Source: a marine bacterium B5-7
Lineage (GTDB): Bacteria; Pseudomonadota; Gammaproteobacteria; BQJM01
Assembly: GCA_021604705.1 (NCBI GenBank)
Contig: BQJM01000008.1
Coordinates: 1 to 54,016, forward strand
Direction of reading: 5' to 3'
DNA length: 54,016 nt
Made by a program: the position numbers and the translations under genes. Of this stretch, positions 37,101 to 45,229 are shown one piece after another (position 1 is the first letter of the stretch; each line of letters begins with the position of its first letter). A model generated the notes under the pieces. It ran no database searches and had not been told where the DNA came from. It saw nothing but the letters and a program-made list of their open reading frames with translations.

Positions 37101-38652
37101 ATTAAATACAGAGTGGGCACATTTTAGTACTGAACTTCAAACCAGTGCTCGCTTCCATACCTTCACGGATACACCTGCCAATCACAACTGGGCATCGCTA
37201 AAAAATGCAACCTGGCACGAGTCCGTCCGTGACAGTTTGTTAACGGATATCCAACATGTTCGTCCAATTGCGACGATTTTAGAAAATCTCACACAAAGTC
37301 GACAGTTGTTGGTGCTATACCTTGCGTTAGCGAAAGGTGAAGATTTCTATCGTGATAAAACCTTGCAGGATGCACTGTCTCAATTGCCAAGTGGACAAGA
37401 TATTGTTGCAAAAATACAAAGCTCAAATGGTACCGAACCTATCTTAACCTGGCTTGATAAAGAGCCTTGGGCAGCATTCAATGCGACACGTGATCATGTG
37501 TTAACACAGGCCATGCAAGCACACCGCTTAGGACGCAACCAAACAGCAACGGGTTATCCTAACCTTGAATATGCGTTACGTATGACGGAGATCATGATCA
37601 ATACCGTGATACCCATAGCAAATGATGCTGTGCCGCTTGATTCATTCTATAAAGTAGAGAGTACAAGCTCTGCGTTGCCAGCAGCAACATCTAAGGTGCC
37701 AACAACCTCTGCACTGCCAGTAGCAACATCTAAGGTGCCAACGACCTCTGCACTGCCAGCAGCAACATCTTCTGCACCGAAGCCACCGCCTAATAACGGA
37801 CAATTCAATCAAGAAAATACTTCCCAGGGAGAAAGCGGCACAGGTATTGCAGGGATAGTGCTTGGTTGCGTAAGCTTATTGCTGATTGTTGCCGGAATTA
37901 GCAGCTATTTTTGGCATAGACGCAAAAAAGGCATTGCTTCTAGGAACATAAGCCCTCGGACATTCAGTGCAGCAACTGAGGCTGCGGCTGAGGCTGTAGC
38001 TGCCGGTGTCTACCTAGATGAGGCATGGGAAACAAGGGCAGAAACCATTGACAGAAAAGAAAATATTACTGAACGGCGATACAATCACATCGAAGCTGAA
38101 TCAGAACGCGTAGAATCAAATACTACATCACAGCCAGCAACCACGCCATTAGATGCTCAAGGCTTTTATACTCAGCTTGATGGTAGGTTAATGTTGGCAG
38201 CCGTATGCTACGAAGGATTCTGTGCTATTCAGCACTGGTGGAATAAACCTGTTGATTCTGTAGAAATCATCAGCGATCAAGCACTTGTTAAAAAACTTGA
38301 TGAATTAAACCATCTGCTAGACATGGTACACTTGAATAAGTTACCTAAAGAAGAACGTGATGCTTTTAGTTTTAATCAACAACATTATCGCGATTTAATC
38401 GATGACTATCGTGCTAAATCTCACGTAACCGATACTGAGTTAACAACGCTCCGCAAAAACATAAAATATTTTTATCAAGAATATCGCAAAGTTATTAATA
38501 CAGAGGGATTCCACTACACTGAGGGACAGAAAACAACGTTCTTCAATGCTTCAGGAAGTACACAAACTCGTGAACAAACAGTCTATGAAGCAGCTGGAGC
38601 TCATTATCAAGCAGTACAGGGACAATTATATAGTCCCGCGTTAATTCAGTAA
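34168..38652 (+). CDS. Giant membrane-anchored protein of unknown function (1494 aa)
   Basis: Not a recognised family. ATG behind AAGGAGAG; no signal peptide. In order: helical N-terminus; a hydrophobic Gly/Ala-rich stretch at about residues 328-380 (IIKSIGVIAGTVASSGPFAPF, ending in a GGG/GGGG loop); a long coiled coil at 382-505; a large helical region; a possible zinc site C-x2-C-x7-C-H near 886; a Thr/Ser/Pro/Ala stalk with 13-residue repeats (about 1168-1201); one strong membrane segment (about 1226-1248, IVLGCVSLLLIVAGISSYF) followed by H-R-R-K-K; and a 245-residue soluble tail. The hydrophobic patch plus coiled coil recalls alpha-helical pore-forming proteins; the stalk-TM-basic order resembles a eukaryotic type I receptor. 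Both are resemblance only. A terminator follows. Confidence 0.85.
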   Translation: MFSINDPQFKCQQDDTKERLDCALEEEASSRRNREIIQGIPFLNDVLDGIEAIYMFDYPNYNPNENRLARTLLNEHISSMRTNFASGNHFSSDQAYRHMLFRFNEAIENQYIDPKDKIEVAGIYTALLLRHTKDQEDRIASLESPLSSILPAGDMTLTTLGTAKKEYGALKKTAEKIVRDITDSSGKIQHALIESNILQIITSAKDVRQSLLDIDTAYKAGALSDATLETVSNVLISRITSLATDGFDRNKVLIKLSEEYLTLRSDDSPGASKQALEKFVAFEEKLDELKTKEADFLTGIDNVKDAFEWIGTLAGAAGNNRVAEEITAFAVASHTIIKSIGVIAGTVASSGPFAPFTAALTVASTLGKLFSGGGLFGGGGSSSAKHLQKALSQVSKQVTDLAKDIEERFDAVFKMFKHMTELQHETSKLQISVIQETAKRQEALIRGLFETMQYNFKDLLEKLGQFHADVFRQFVETRGQLNRIEKIASDTKKEVDRLAVVAQLGFQDLYLQDYLKLRFDTTEIRSLQPYPQYVISLAKQLEYTQAYLYWMLTGALHRLVAGGMLPGDTPASITQHVRLADITEHVNTLVEPVDQGQITAPGKPTPTIGHPRQVNPHVFTERVLSFLKFIFLFPELKIDPSFKAQFESIRALGVNFIEFIQDLRGNVDLYDVLLTRYENSLRQLSDSIKQKMLDETPGLRGRMASEFADIAKARMDALRLNENGVFKQLQEVISNNQNVLDNVVKQNVSDPQTLKNATLAYRLTHEAYDSYAYDLSANADSLTQIKRQDAITSVAEALHMVRFSADIFWSGPDSRPDLKRPQPWRSLWFRWAWGLKGCMDFFHKEHAVPDQEATMHVLKAENQEIGRSTSKVYRLINELQSTRYVCTGCYHTFGAACHGGAYLPAGTEPSTNKITAQSLTALRLGIDLLINGYGYWLYQTPTVSRVMELTWQLLVDDITRLETVFSDHIDTVRENRTALNTEWAHFSTELQTSARFHTFTDTPANHNWASLKNATWHESVRDSLLTDIQHVRPIATILENLTQSRQLLVLYLALAKGEDFYRDKTLQDALSQLPSGQDIVAKIQSSNGTEPILTWLDKEPWAAFNATRDHVLTQAMQAHRLGRNQTATGYPNLEYALRMTEIMINTVIPIANDAVPLDSFYKVESTSSALPAATSKVPTTSALPVATSKVPTTSALPAATSSAPKPPPNNGQFNQENTSQGESGTGIAGIVLGCVSLLLIVAGISSYFWHRRKKGIASRNISPRTFSAATEAAAEAVAAGVYLDEAWETRAETIDRKENITERRYNHIEAESERVESNTTSQPATTPLDAQGFYTQLDGRLMLAAVCYEGFCAIQHWWNKPVDSVEIISDQALVKKLDELNHLLDMVHLNKLPKEERDAFSFNQQHYRDLIDDYRAKSHVTDTELTTLRKNIKYFYQEYRKVINTEGFHYTEGQKTTFFNASGSTQTREQTVYEAAGAHYQAVQGQLYSPALIQ
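37669..37770 (+). repeat. 39-bp coding tandem repeat (2.6 copies)
   Basis: Units at 37669-37707 and 37708-37746 and a 24-bp partial copy to 37770 encode a repeated 13-residue S-A-L-P-x-A-T-S-K-V-P-T-T. Copies differ at a few third positions. The repeat forms part of the stalk before the membrane segment and could vary in number between strains. Confidence 0.9.
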
Positions 38653-38668
38653 GCTACTCGTCAGATGT

Positions 38669-38697
38669 AAAAAACCCCGGACAAACCGGGGTTTTTT
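38669..38697 (+). terminator. Rho-independent terminator
   Basis: AAAAAACCCCGG / CCGGGGTTTTTT with a five-base loop lies 17 bp after the giant gene, separating it from the helicase gene. Confidence 0.92.
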
Positions 38698-38828
38698 GGT
38701 GATACTACACCAATACCCGCTCTATTTGGCCTTTCAGCTGCCCATTCCTTCCTCATAGCCATAAACCATTATTGAAAACTCTTCAGCAAGCATTAGAGTG
38801 CATAGTATTTATCTACAAGGAATGTTGT

Positions 38829-41030
38829 ATGCCCTACCCTCAAAGAAACCCTGAATTAACACCCGCTCAGCAAGCGTTTCAAGAAATTGAATCCTTTGTC
38901 CTTGATACCACACCACATAACGTAAAAGGAACACCAGCAGAATTTAAAAAGATCCCCGCCATTCCAGCACGCAGCAAAAATATAGCAGCACACTACGGGC
39001 AATTTATCCCTTATCTGTTTGAAGAACTACGCGCCCAATTGGATGTGGCAAAAGAACAAGATGCTTTTTCCCTTTACTGTGCATCCTTGCCTCATTATGA
39101 CGAAGAAAGAGATGACATCACATTTATTTTAAAAGGTCTGCTGCCCGATAAATTGAGGGGTAATGCAGGTAAAGCCGCGGTACGTTTGCGTTGTCGCTTG
39201 GATGGTAACGATCTACAGATGATCGGCATCATGCAAGAATTGGAAGTAGATGAAGACGATTATGATCATCGTGAAACAAATAGCGCTGTGCGTTTAACAT
39301 TGAAAAACATGGAATATGTAGAAGAAGCACGGGATCAGAAAGATGCTAGCCAATCTGACAGTGAAGAAAGCGATTTCTCTTATGATTTTAATGATTTTCT
39401 TGATTCGGTGAAGAAAGGATTACAGTTTAAAGCCTATTTTCTCTGTGCTTTAGCACCTGTGATAAAATCATTAGAAGTTTGTTTCTCACAACCCAACATT
39501 GCATTTCCAGAAATGCTCATCAACTTCCACCGCCCAAAAGATTATCAAGCGCCTGTGCCAACAGAATTTCACGCTGCTCTTTCTAAATTAAACCACCCTC
39601 AGCAAGTTGCAGCACAATCTTTTTTGAATGCACAAGGCATATCTATTATTGAAGGACCTCCTGGCACAGGAAAAACAACCACGGTTATCGCCATTCTCGA
39701 TGCGCTGTATCAAAAAAATGAAAGAACCTTAATGACGGCGCCATCTAACACAGCCGTGCAACTTGTTGCCGCTAGATTTAATGAAAAATTTCCTGGCCGC
39801 AATATTGTATTGGTTGGCGTAGCATACAAAATACCTAAGCATTTGCAATCTATTTTTATAGATAAATTGGCCACCACACTCGCCACAGAAAAAGGGGATG
39901 ATTTCTATCTATTAGATTATCGCGCACAAAATGAATATCGTTTGGAAATACTAGAGAACGCAACATTAATCCTTTGCACGAATACAGTCGCTGGCCGCGC
40001 ACTGATGAAACGGATGAATCCAGTCACAACCCTCATTACCGATGAAGCTGGCAGCTGTGACGAACCGACTGCAATGATTCCTCTAGCCCATCGTCCTCGT
40101 CGTTTTTTGATGGCAGGTGACACTAAGCAATTGCCACCACTCATTAAGTCTCGCGCAGCAGCACATAAAGAATTTGCATCCATGATGTGGCGTCTTGCCC
40201 ATCGATGTCAGTTCACTTCTTACATGCTAAGCATTCAGTACCGCATGACGCCAGATATTCGTCAATTTCCATCAAAAACTTTTTATGAAGAGAAGCTCAG
40301 CGATGGAACTAATATTGCGACACGCACAAATCCCATTTGTGAGGAAATGCGCAACCATCTTGGTTACGCATTCTATAATGTATTCATGGGCAAAGAAGAG
40401 CAAGATGCCAGTGGTAGCTATCTCAACCGATCAGAAGCCTTTACTATTCGCATGCTCGCAGACACCCTGCTAAAAAAACAACGCGCTGCTGGAAAACCCT
40501 TTCCAGAAGTAGGCATTATCACCTTCTATGCTGCGCAAAAGGCATTACTTAAACGACGTTTTTCAGACTTTCCAGAACAAAACAAAATCACCATCGATAC
40601 CGTAGACGGATTTCAAGGTAAAGAACGACCTATCATTATACTTTCTTTCGTACGCTCTAATCTCGTTCATAACATTGGATTTCTAACGGATGACAGACGC
40701 ATTAATGTTGCCATCACCCGGGCACAATTTGGTTTGGTAATGGTTGGCAATCTTCGTACACTCACCCAAGCGGCAAAAGCTAAAACCATTCGTGCATTAG
40801 CAAAAGACGCCGAAAAACGTGCATCCATGTTCCGCGTGACCAAAGGGAATATTGTCGAGCAGTCAGCACGAACATCTAAAAAAGTTAAACCCGATGATCC
40901 GACGTATAAAACCAAGTGGTGCAGCATGTTCAGAGAAAAAGGAGAGTGCGATGCAGGTGAGCGTTGTCACCGCGCGCACAGCAAAGAAGAGAAGCGTCCA
41001 CCTGTGCATGTCTTGCAGTTAGCGAGGTAG
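38829..41030 (+). CDS. UPF1-like SF1B helicase with C-terminal TTP-type CCCH zinc finger
   Basis: 733 residues from the ATG at 38829 (AAGGAA 7 bp upstream; the frame extends to 38772). All SF1 motifs are present: I G-P-P-G-T-G-K-T (about 276), Ia A-P-S-N-T-A-V, II D-E-A-G (about 405), III G-D-T-K-Q-L-P-P, IV Q-Y-R-M, V V-D-G-F-Q-G-K-E, VI N-V-A-I-T-R-A. This is the UPF1/SMUBP2/HELZ type. Residues about 698-716 form C-x8-C-x5-C-x3-H, preceded by Y-K-T-K-W: exactly the tristetraprolin-type RNA-binding finger of eukaryotes. An acidic insert lies at residues 185-210. The combination suggests a protein acting on RNA, possibly host mRNA after export. It ends in a basic tail. Sits alone behind a terminator. 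Confidence 0.93.
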   Translation: MPYPQRNPELTPAQQAFQEIESFVLDTTPHNVKGTPAEFKKIPAIPARSKNIAAHYGQFIPYLFEELRAQLDVAKEQDAFSLYCASLPHYDEERDDITFILKGLLPDKLRGNAGKAAVRLRCRLDGNDLQMIGIMQELEVDEDDYDHRETNSAVRLTLKNMEYVEEARDQKDASQSDSEESDFSYDFNDFLDSVKKGLQFKAYFLCALAPVIKSLEVCFSQPNIAFPEMLINFHRPKDYQAPVPTEFHAALSKLNHPQQVAAQSFLNAQGISIIEGPPGTGKTTTVIAILDALYQKNERTLMTAPSNTAVQLVAARFNEKFPGRNIVLVGVAYKIPKHLQSIFIDKLATTLATEKGDDFYLLDYRAQNEYRLEILENATLILCTNTVAGRALMKRMNPVTTLITDEAGSCDEPTAMIPLAHRPRRFLMAGDTKQLPPLIKSRAAAHKEFASMMWRLAHRCQFTSYMLSIQYRMTPDIRQFPSKTFYEEKLSDGTNIATRTNPICEEMRNHLGYAFYNVFMGKEEQDASGSYLNRSEAFTIRMLADTLLKKQRAAGKPFPEVGIITFYAAQKALLKRRFSDFPEQNKITIDTVDGFQGKERPIIILSFVRSNLVHNIGFLTDDRRINVAITRAQFGLVMVGNLRTLTQAAKAKTIRALAKDAEKRASMFRVTKGNIVEQSARTSKKVKPDDPTYKTKWCSMFREKGECDAGERCHRAHSKEEKRPPVHVLQLAR

Positions 41031-41064
41031 AGTAGATAGAGGCCAGGGGATGATAGGGAGCGCC

Positions 41065-41301
41065 GTCATTCCGGCCTTGAGCCGGAATCTCCTGATGGCA
41101 CTATGGTGCTAGATGGGGATCCCGCATCAAGTGCGGGATGACAGTGGTGCACTCCGGGATGAGATGCTACAACAGCGTAGATGGAGCTCCCGCATCAAGC
41201 GCGGGATGACAGGAAAGACTGTCATTCCGGCCTTGAGCCGGAATCTCCTGAAAGTACTACAGTGCTAGCAGGAGATCCCGCGTCAAGCGCGGGATGACAG
41301 T
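41065..41301. repeat. Cluster of palindromic repetitive elements, copies D1-D3
   Basis: Two full elements (41065-41145 and 41220-41301, both starting GTCATTCCGGCCTTGAGCC) flank a half element (about 41177-41212, AGCTCCCGCATC...GGGATGACA). They fill the gap between the helicase gene and rplT, at the right edge of the 12-kb island. Confidence 0.88.
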
Positions 41302-41323
41302 TCTCCCTCGCGGGAAAACAAAC

Positions 41324-41686
41324 CTACGCAGCGTTTGCTGGTGCTTTCGCTTGCTCAACAAGTTGTGCGAATGCTTTCTCGTCGTGAATCGCTAAATCAG
41401 CGAGTACTTTACGATCGACTTCAATGCCAGCTTGCTTTAAGCCGTTCATGAAACGACTGTAAGACATGCCATGAATTCTGGCAGCCGCATTAATACGGAT
41501 AATCCACAATGCACGGAAATCACGTTTCTTTGCGCGACGATCGCGATACGCATATTGCGCCGCTTTCGTTACCGCTTGTTTGGCAACACGGAATACTCTG
41601 CTCCGCGCACCTCTGTACCCTTTAGCAGCCTTTAAGATCTTCTTATGGCGCGCCCGGGCGGTCACTCCACGTTTAACTCTGGCCAT
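41324..41686 (-). CDS. rplT: 50S ribosomal protein L20
   Basis: The 120-residue basic protein begins [25 protein letters not shown] and has the family's R-D-R-R-x-K-K-R-D-F-R-x-L-W-I-x-R-I-N-A-A motif. L20 is needed early in 50S assembly. It is last in thrS-infC-rpmI-rplT; pheS, its usual neighbour, is 12 kb away. Confidence 0.98.
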   Translation of the reverse strand: MARVKRGVTARARHKKILKAAKGYRGARSRVFRVAKQAVTKAAQYAYRDRRAKKRDFRALWIIRINAAARIHGMSYSRFMNGLKQAGIEVDRKVLADLAIHDEKAFAQLVEQAKAPANAA

Positions 41687-41749
41687 GACTCTTCCTCATA
41701 TTAGTTTAACTTACACAAAAAACGAATTAAATCCGCTTTTTACCTTTTT

Positions 41750-41944
41750 CTACTTCTCACACAACTGACGGGCAACACTATTCGTATCGCACGCTTTCAG
41801 CAGACTATTTCCACGCACGTGACGTTTTTTCTTCGTCGAATGCTTCGTCAAAATATGACCGCGGTTAGCACGACGAAACTTTAGACCGCCTTTCGTACGG
41901 ATAAAACGTTTTTTCGCACTAGATTTCGTTTTCAATTTTGGCAT
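41750..41944 (-). CDS. rpmI: 50S ribosomal protein L35
   Basis: The 64-residue protein begins PKLKTKSSAKKRFIRTKGGLKFRRANRGHILTKHSTKKKRHVRG, typical L35. It lies 11 bp after infC and 63 bp before rplT. Confidence 0.98.
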   Translation of the reverse strand: MPKLKTKSSAKKRFIRTKGGLKFRRANRGHILTKHSTKKKRHVRGNSLLKACDTNSVARQLCEK

Positions 41945-41955
41945 AACGCCATCTC

Positions 41956-42477
41956 CTATTTCTTGGTTCTCGCAGGCGCTATCACCATAATGATTTGTCG
42001 CCCTTCTAATTTCGGCTCTTGCTCTACAATACCGGCATCACCAACTTCTTGTTGAAACCGCTGTAGCAAACGTAAACCAATCTCTTGGTGACTCATCTCA
42101 CGTCCACGAAAACGTAAGCTCACCTTAATCTTATCGCCATTGTCCAGAAAACGTAGACCATTACGTAACTTCACCATTAAATCGGCTTCTTCAGTCACAG
42201 GTCGCAATTTAATTTCTTTCACTTGCACGCGTTTCTGCTTCTTTCTCGCAGCAGCGCGTTTTTTCTTTTCTTCATAGATGAAGTGGCTAAAATCCATTAA
42301 TCGGCAAACCGGTGGTTTGGCCATGGGTGCAACTTCAACTAAATCTAATCCAGCCTCTTCCGCGGCTTTCAATGCCTCGGTGATTGATACAATTTTCGCT
42401 TCTTCGTCATTCGATAGTGCTAATCGCACTTCTTTCGCGGTGATCTTGTCGTTAATCCGCGTCTCTTTTTTGTTCAG
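41956..42477 (-). CDS. infC: Translation initiation factor IF-3, probable CTG start
   Basis: IF-3 binds the 30S subunit and checks start codons and initiator tRNA. The conserved N-terminus ([15 protein letters not shown]) lies upstream of any ATG or GTG. The frame is closed by TAA at 42498, and the only plausible start is CTG at 42477, 8 bp after AAGGGG, giving about 173 residues. ATT at 42456 is possible but would remove conserved residues and lacks a ribosome site. Rare infC start codons are the known basis of IF-3 autoregulation; E. coli uses ATT. The core P-P-V-C-R-L-M-D-F and L-R-F-R-G-R-E-M-x-H-Q motifs are intact. Confidence 0.93.
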   Translation of the reverse strand: MNKKETRINDKITAKEVRLALSNDEEAKIVSITEALKAAEEAGLDLVEVAPMAKPPVCRLMDFSHFIYEEKKKRAAARKKQKRVQVKEIKLRPVTEEADLMVKLRNGLRFLDNGDKIKVSLRFRGREMSHQEIGLRLLQRFQQEVGDAGIVEQEPKLEGRQIIMVIAPARTKK

Positions 42478-42504
42478 GCTACTTTCCCCTTCCCTTTATT
42501 TAAC

Positions 42505-44415
42505 TTAAGCATTGTCGGCCAATAAACCCTGCCATTGCTGAATGAGATCAGACAAAGGCAAAGCCCCCAAGTCTTCTCCGGCTTGGGTTCTTACCGATAC
42601 CATACCTTCTGCTGCTTCGCGCTCCCCCACAACAAGTAGATAAGGAACACGTGCAATAGTATGTTCGCGAATTTTATAGCCAACCTTCTCATTTCTCAAG
42701 TCCGAAAGCACATGAAAGCCTTGATTTCGCAGCTTTTTTTCAATTTCGGTAGCATATTCGGCGGTTTTGTCACTAATTGGCATCACAACACCCTGAACAG
42801 GCGCCAGCCAGAAAGGTAAATTGCCCGCATAATGCTCAATCAAAATCCCAATAAATCGCTCCAAAGACCCAAAAATTGCCCGGTGCAACATGATCGGCAC
42901 TTGCTTGGTCCCATCTTCCGCCACATATTGAGCCCCCAAACGCTCCGGCATACAGTAATCTAACTGCAGCGTTCCGCACTGCCATAAGCGACCAATACAA
43001 TCCTTCAGTGAGAATTCAATCTTGGGTCCATAAAATGCCCCCTCGCCCGGCAACTCACTCCACTGTAAATCACAATTATCCAGTGCTTGACCCAAGGCTT
43101 GCTCCGCCTTATCCCACAAGTCATCAGAACCCACGCGCTTTTCTGGGCGAGTCGATAACTTAAAGACAACATCCGTAAAGCCAAAGTCTTGGTACACTTT
43201 CAATAGTAAGCGAATGAAACTTTCTGCTTCTGCACGCACTTGTGTTTCATCCGTACAAAAAATATGGGCGTCATCTTGTGTTAATCCACGCACGCGCATA
43301 ATGCCATGCAACGCACCCGATAACTCATTACGGTGACAACAACCAAACTCCGCTAAACGTAACGGCAATTCACGATAACTTCTTAAGCCTTGGTTAAACA
43401 CCTGCAAATGCAACGGGCAACTCATCGGCTTAATTGCATACTGATGCTTGTCCGCTTCAAAGGAAAACATATCTTCGCCAAACATTTCCCAATGCCCGGA
43501 CTTCTCCCATAGACTGCGATCAGCAAAGGTCGGGGTTTTAATTTCTTTGTAACCATGCTCACGCCATATGCGACGCATGTATTGTTCAATGGTGTTATAA
43601 ATGCGCCAGCCTTTTTCATGCCAGAAAATAACGCCCTGCGCTTCTTCTTGCATATGATACAAATCCATCACCTTCGCAAGACGACGGTGATCACGTTTTT
43701 CTGCTTCTTCAAGGCGTTCTATATGTTCTTTTAGCTGTTCTTTCTTCGCAAACGCCACACCATAAATACGCTGCAACATTTCATTGTTTGAATCGCCACG
43801 CCAATAAGCACCCGCTAATTTTGTTAACTTGAATGCTTTCAGCTTACTCGTGTTTGGCACATGCGGACCACGACACAAATCAGTGAAGTCACCTTGGGTA
43901 TACAATGTCAGTATGTCATCCGCGGGAATATCACGAATAATTTCTACTTTGTAATCTTCGCCCATACCTTCAAACACTTTAATCGCATCATCGCGTGACA
44001 TGGCTTGGTGCGTCACAGGGATCGCTTGCTTCGCCAATTCTTTCATGCGCTTTTCAATGGCCTCTAGATCTTCCGGCGTGAAACTACGTTCAAAAGAAAT
44101 ATCGTAGTAAAAACCGTATGCAATCACCGGGCCAATCGTAATTTGCACGCTAGGAAATAATTGTTTTACTGCCTGCGCAAGTAAATGCGCGCAAGAGTGG
44201 CGAATGATTTCTGTGCCTTCTTCGTTGGCATCCGTGATCAGTGAGATGGAAGCATCACTGTCAATCATCGTATCAGCATCCACCAGCTGGCCATCAATCT
44301 TTCCAGCCAAGGTCGCTTTTGCCAAACCCGATCCAATGCTCGCCGCCACATCAAGGACAGAAACAGGGGCATCGAAAGCTTTGGTGGCACCATCAGGCAA
44401 GGTAATGACAGGCAT
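42505..44415 (-). CDS. thrS: Threonyl-tRNA synthetase
   Basis: The 636-residue product starts at the ATG at 44415 behind GGAG ([15 protein letters not shown]). Domains: N-terminal TGS (about 1-62), editing domain with [13 protein letters not shown] (H-x3-H) and the C-x3-H pattern CRGPHVPNT, class II core with zinc ligands in [10 protein letters not shown], motif 2 [32 protein letters not shown], motif 3 around [19 protein letters not shown], and the C-terminal anticodon-binding domain. First gene of thrS-infC-rpmI-rplT. Confidence 0.98.
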   Translation of the reverse strand: MPVITLPDGATKAFDAPVSVLDVAASIGSGLAKATLAGKIDGQLVDADTMIDSDASISLITDANEEGTEIIRHSCAHLLAQAVKQLFPSVQITIGPVIAYGFYYDISFERSFTPEDLEAIEKRMKELAKQAIPVTHQAMSRDDAIKVFEGMGEDYKVEIIRDIPADDILTLYTQGDFTDLCRGPHVPNTSKLKAFKLTKLAGAYWRGDSNNEMLQRIYGVAFAKKEQLKEHIERLEEAEKRDHRRLAKVMDLYHMQEEAQGVIFWHEKGWRIYNTIEQYMRRIWREHGYKEIKTPTFADRSLWEKSGHWEMFGEDMFSFEADKHQYAIKPMSCPLHLQVFNQGLRSYRELPLRLAEFGCCHRNELSGALHGIMRVRGLTQDDAHIFCTDETQVRAEAESFIRLLLKVYQDFGFTDVVFKLSTRPEKRVGSDDLWDKAEQALGQALDNCDLQWSELPGEGAFYGPKIEFSLKDCIGRLWQCGTLQLDYCMPERLGAQYVAEDGTKQVPIMLHRAIFGSLERFIGILIEHYAGNLPFWLAPVQGVVMPISDKTAEYATEIEKKLRNQGFHVLSDLRNEKVGYKIREHTIARVPYLLVVGEREAAEGMVSVRTQAGEDLGALPLSDLIQQWQGLLADNA

Positions 44416-44467
44416 GTTCACTCCAAAATGAATAGTTGGATAAAAAGAAGCGGAATTTTACACGAGA

Positions 44468-45217
44468 TCAGAGGGTTAGCGCAATGACAGCCATCAATAA
44501 AAAACCCAAATTCACGAAGATAAAATGCTTGAGGTTGCAACATTTTTCAACCAACACGGATTGTTTGAGGCCATGCAGAGAGCCAAAGTACAAAAACGTC
44601 CCCGCAGCCAAGGCCGTAAAAATAGGCGCAAGCAATGGCATATGCATTAAGGTGTATGTAATTGTTTGACCAAACAAAACACCCATGGGCGTCATGATTG
44701 CAAACAATAGAAACAACCACACGCCCGTTTTTGTCGATAAGTCACTTTTGTTAATCTGCACCGCCAATGAAAAACTTGCCGCCCATTTATGCGCAAGGAT
44801 CGCAAGCAACATCACAAAAGCAATCGATACATGTTCCGTTAAGCCTAGTGCTGCACCCGCCAGAAAACTATGCAGCGACAACATCAACACGGCAATCACA
44901 GCAAAACGTTTACTAGACTCACCTTGATGATGCTGAATTTCTCGTTCAATGTGCTCGAGCAACAGCAAGACAAGAAATACCACACCCGCTAAGAAGAAAG
45001 CCAGCGGGAAATGAAAACCCTGCTGATAAAAATCACGCGCAGCATCGGCTAACATATGCATTAAACCTGCGCCGAGAAAAACGCCGACGGCAAGCGATTC
45101 GCCAATCGGAAAATCAAAATCATGGGCATTATGGATTTTCTTTAGAAAAGGATAAGCTCCGGCCAGCAGCGCTACACCGAAGGTGGTGAATATGGCAATG
45201 ATGATGAGTAGTGACAT
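44468..45217 (-). CDS. ZIP-family divalent metal (zinc/iron) transporter
   Basis: The 249-residue protein has about eight membrane segments. The two metal-path helices are clear: H-S-F-L-A-G-A-A-L-G-L (H-x-x-x-x-G in TM4) and A-H-K-W-A-A-S-F-S-L-A (H-K-x-x-x-x in TM5). G-E-S-L-A-V-G-V-F-L-G-A-G-L-M-H-M-L-A-D-A is the TM2 region. A His-rich segment (EHIEREIQHHQGE) lies in the cytoplasmic loop, as in many ZIP proteins. It follows the DUF4143 ATPase gene by 12 bp on the same strand. Confidence 0.9.
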   Translation of the reverse strand: MSLLIIIAIFTTFGVALLAGAYPFLKKIHNAHDFDFPIGESLAVGVFLGAGLMHMLADAARDFYQQGFHFPLAFFLAGVVFLVLLLLEHIEREIQHHQGESSKRFAVIAVLMLSLHSFLAGAALGLTEHVSIAFVMLLAILAHKWAASFSLAVQINKSDLSTKTGVWLFLLFAIMTPMGVLFGQTITYTLMHMPLLAPIFTALAAGTFLYFGSLHGLKQSVLVEKCCNLKHFIFVNLGFLLMAVIALTL

Positions 45218-45229
45218 AAAAACCTCGTG

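Noticed and set aside
38772-38828. Longer start for the helicase at 38772
   Set aside because: It has no ribosome site; the ATG at 38829 has AAGGAA 7 bp upstream, and the added peptide has no conserved look.
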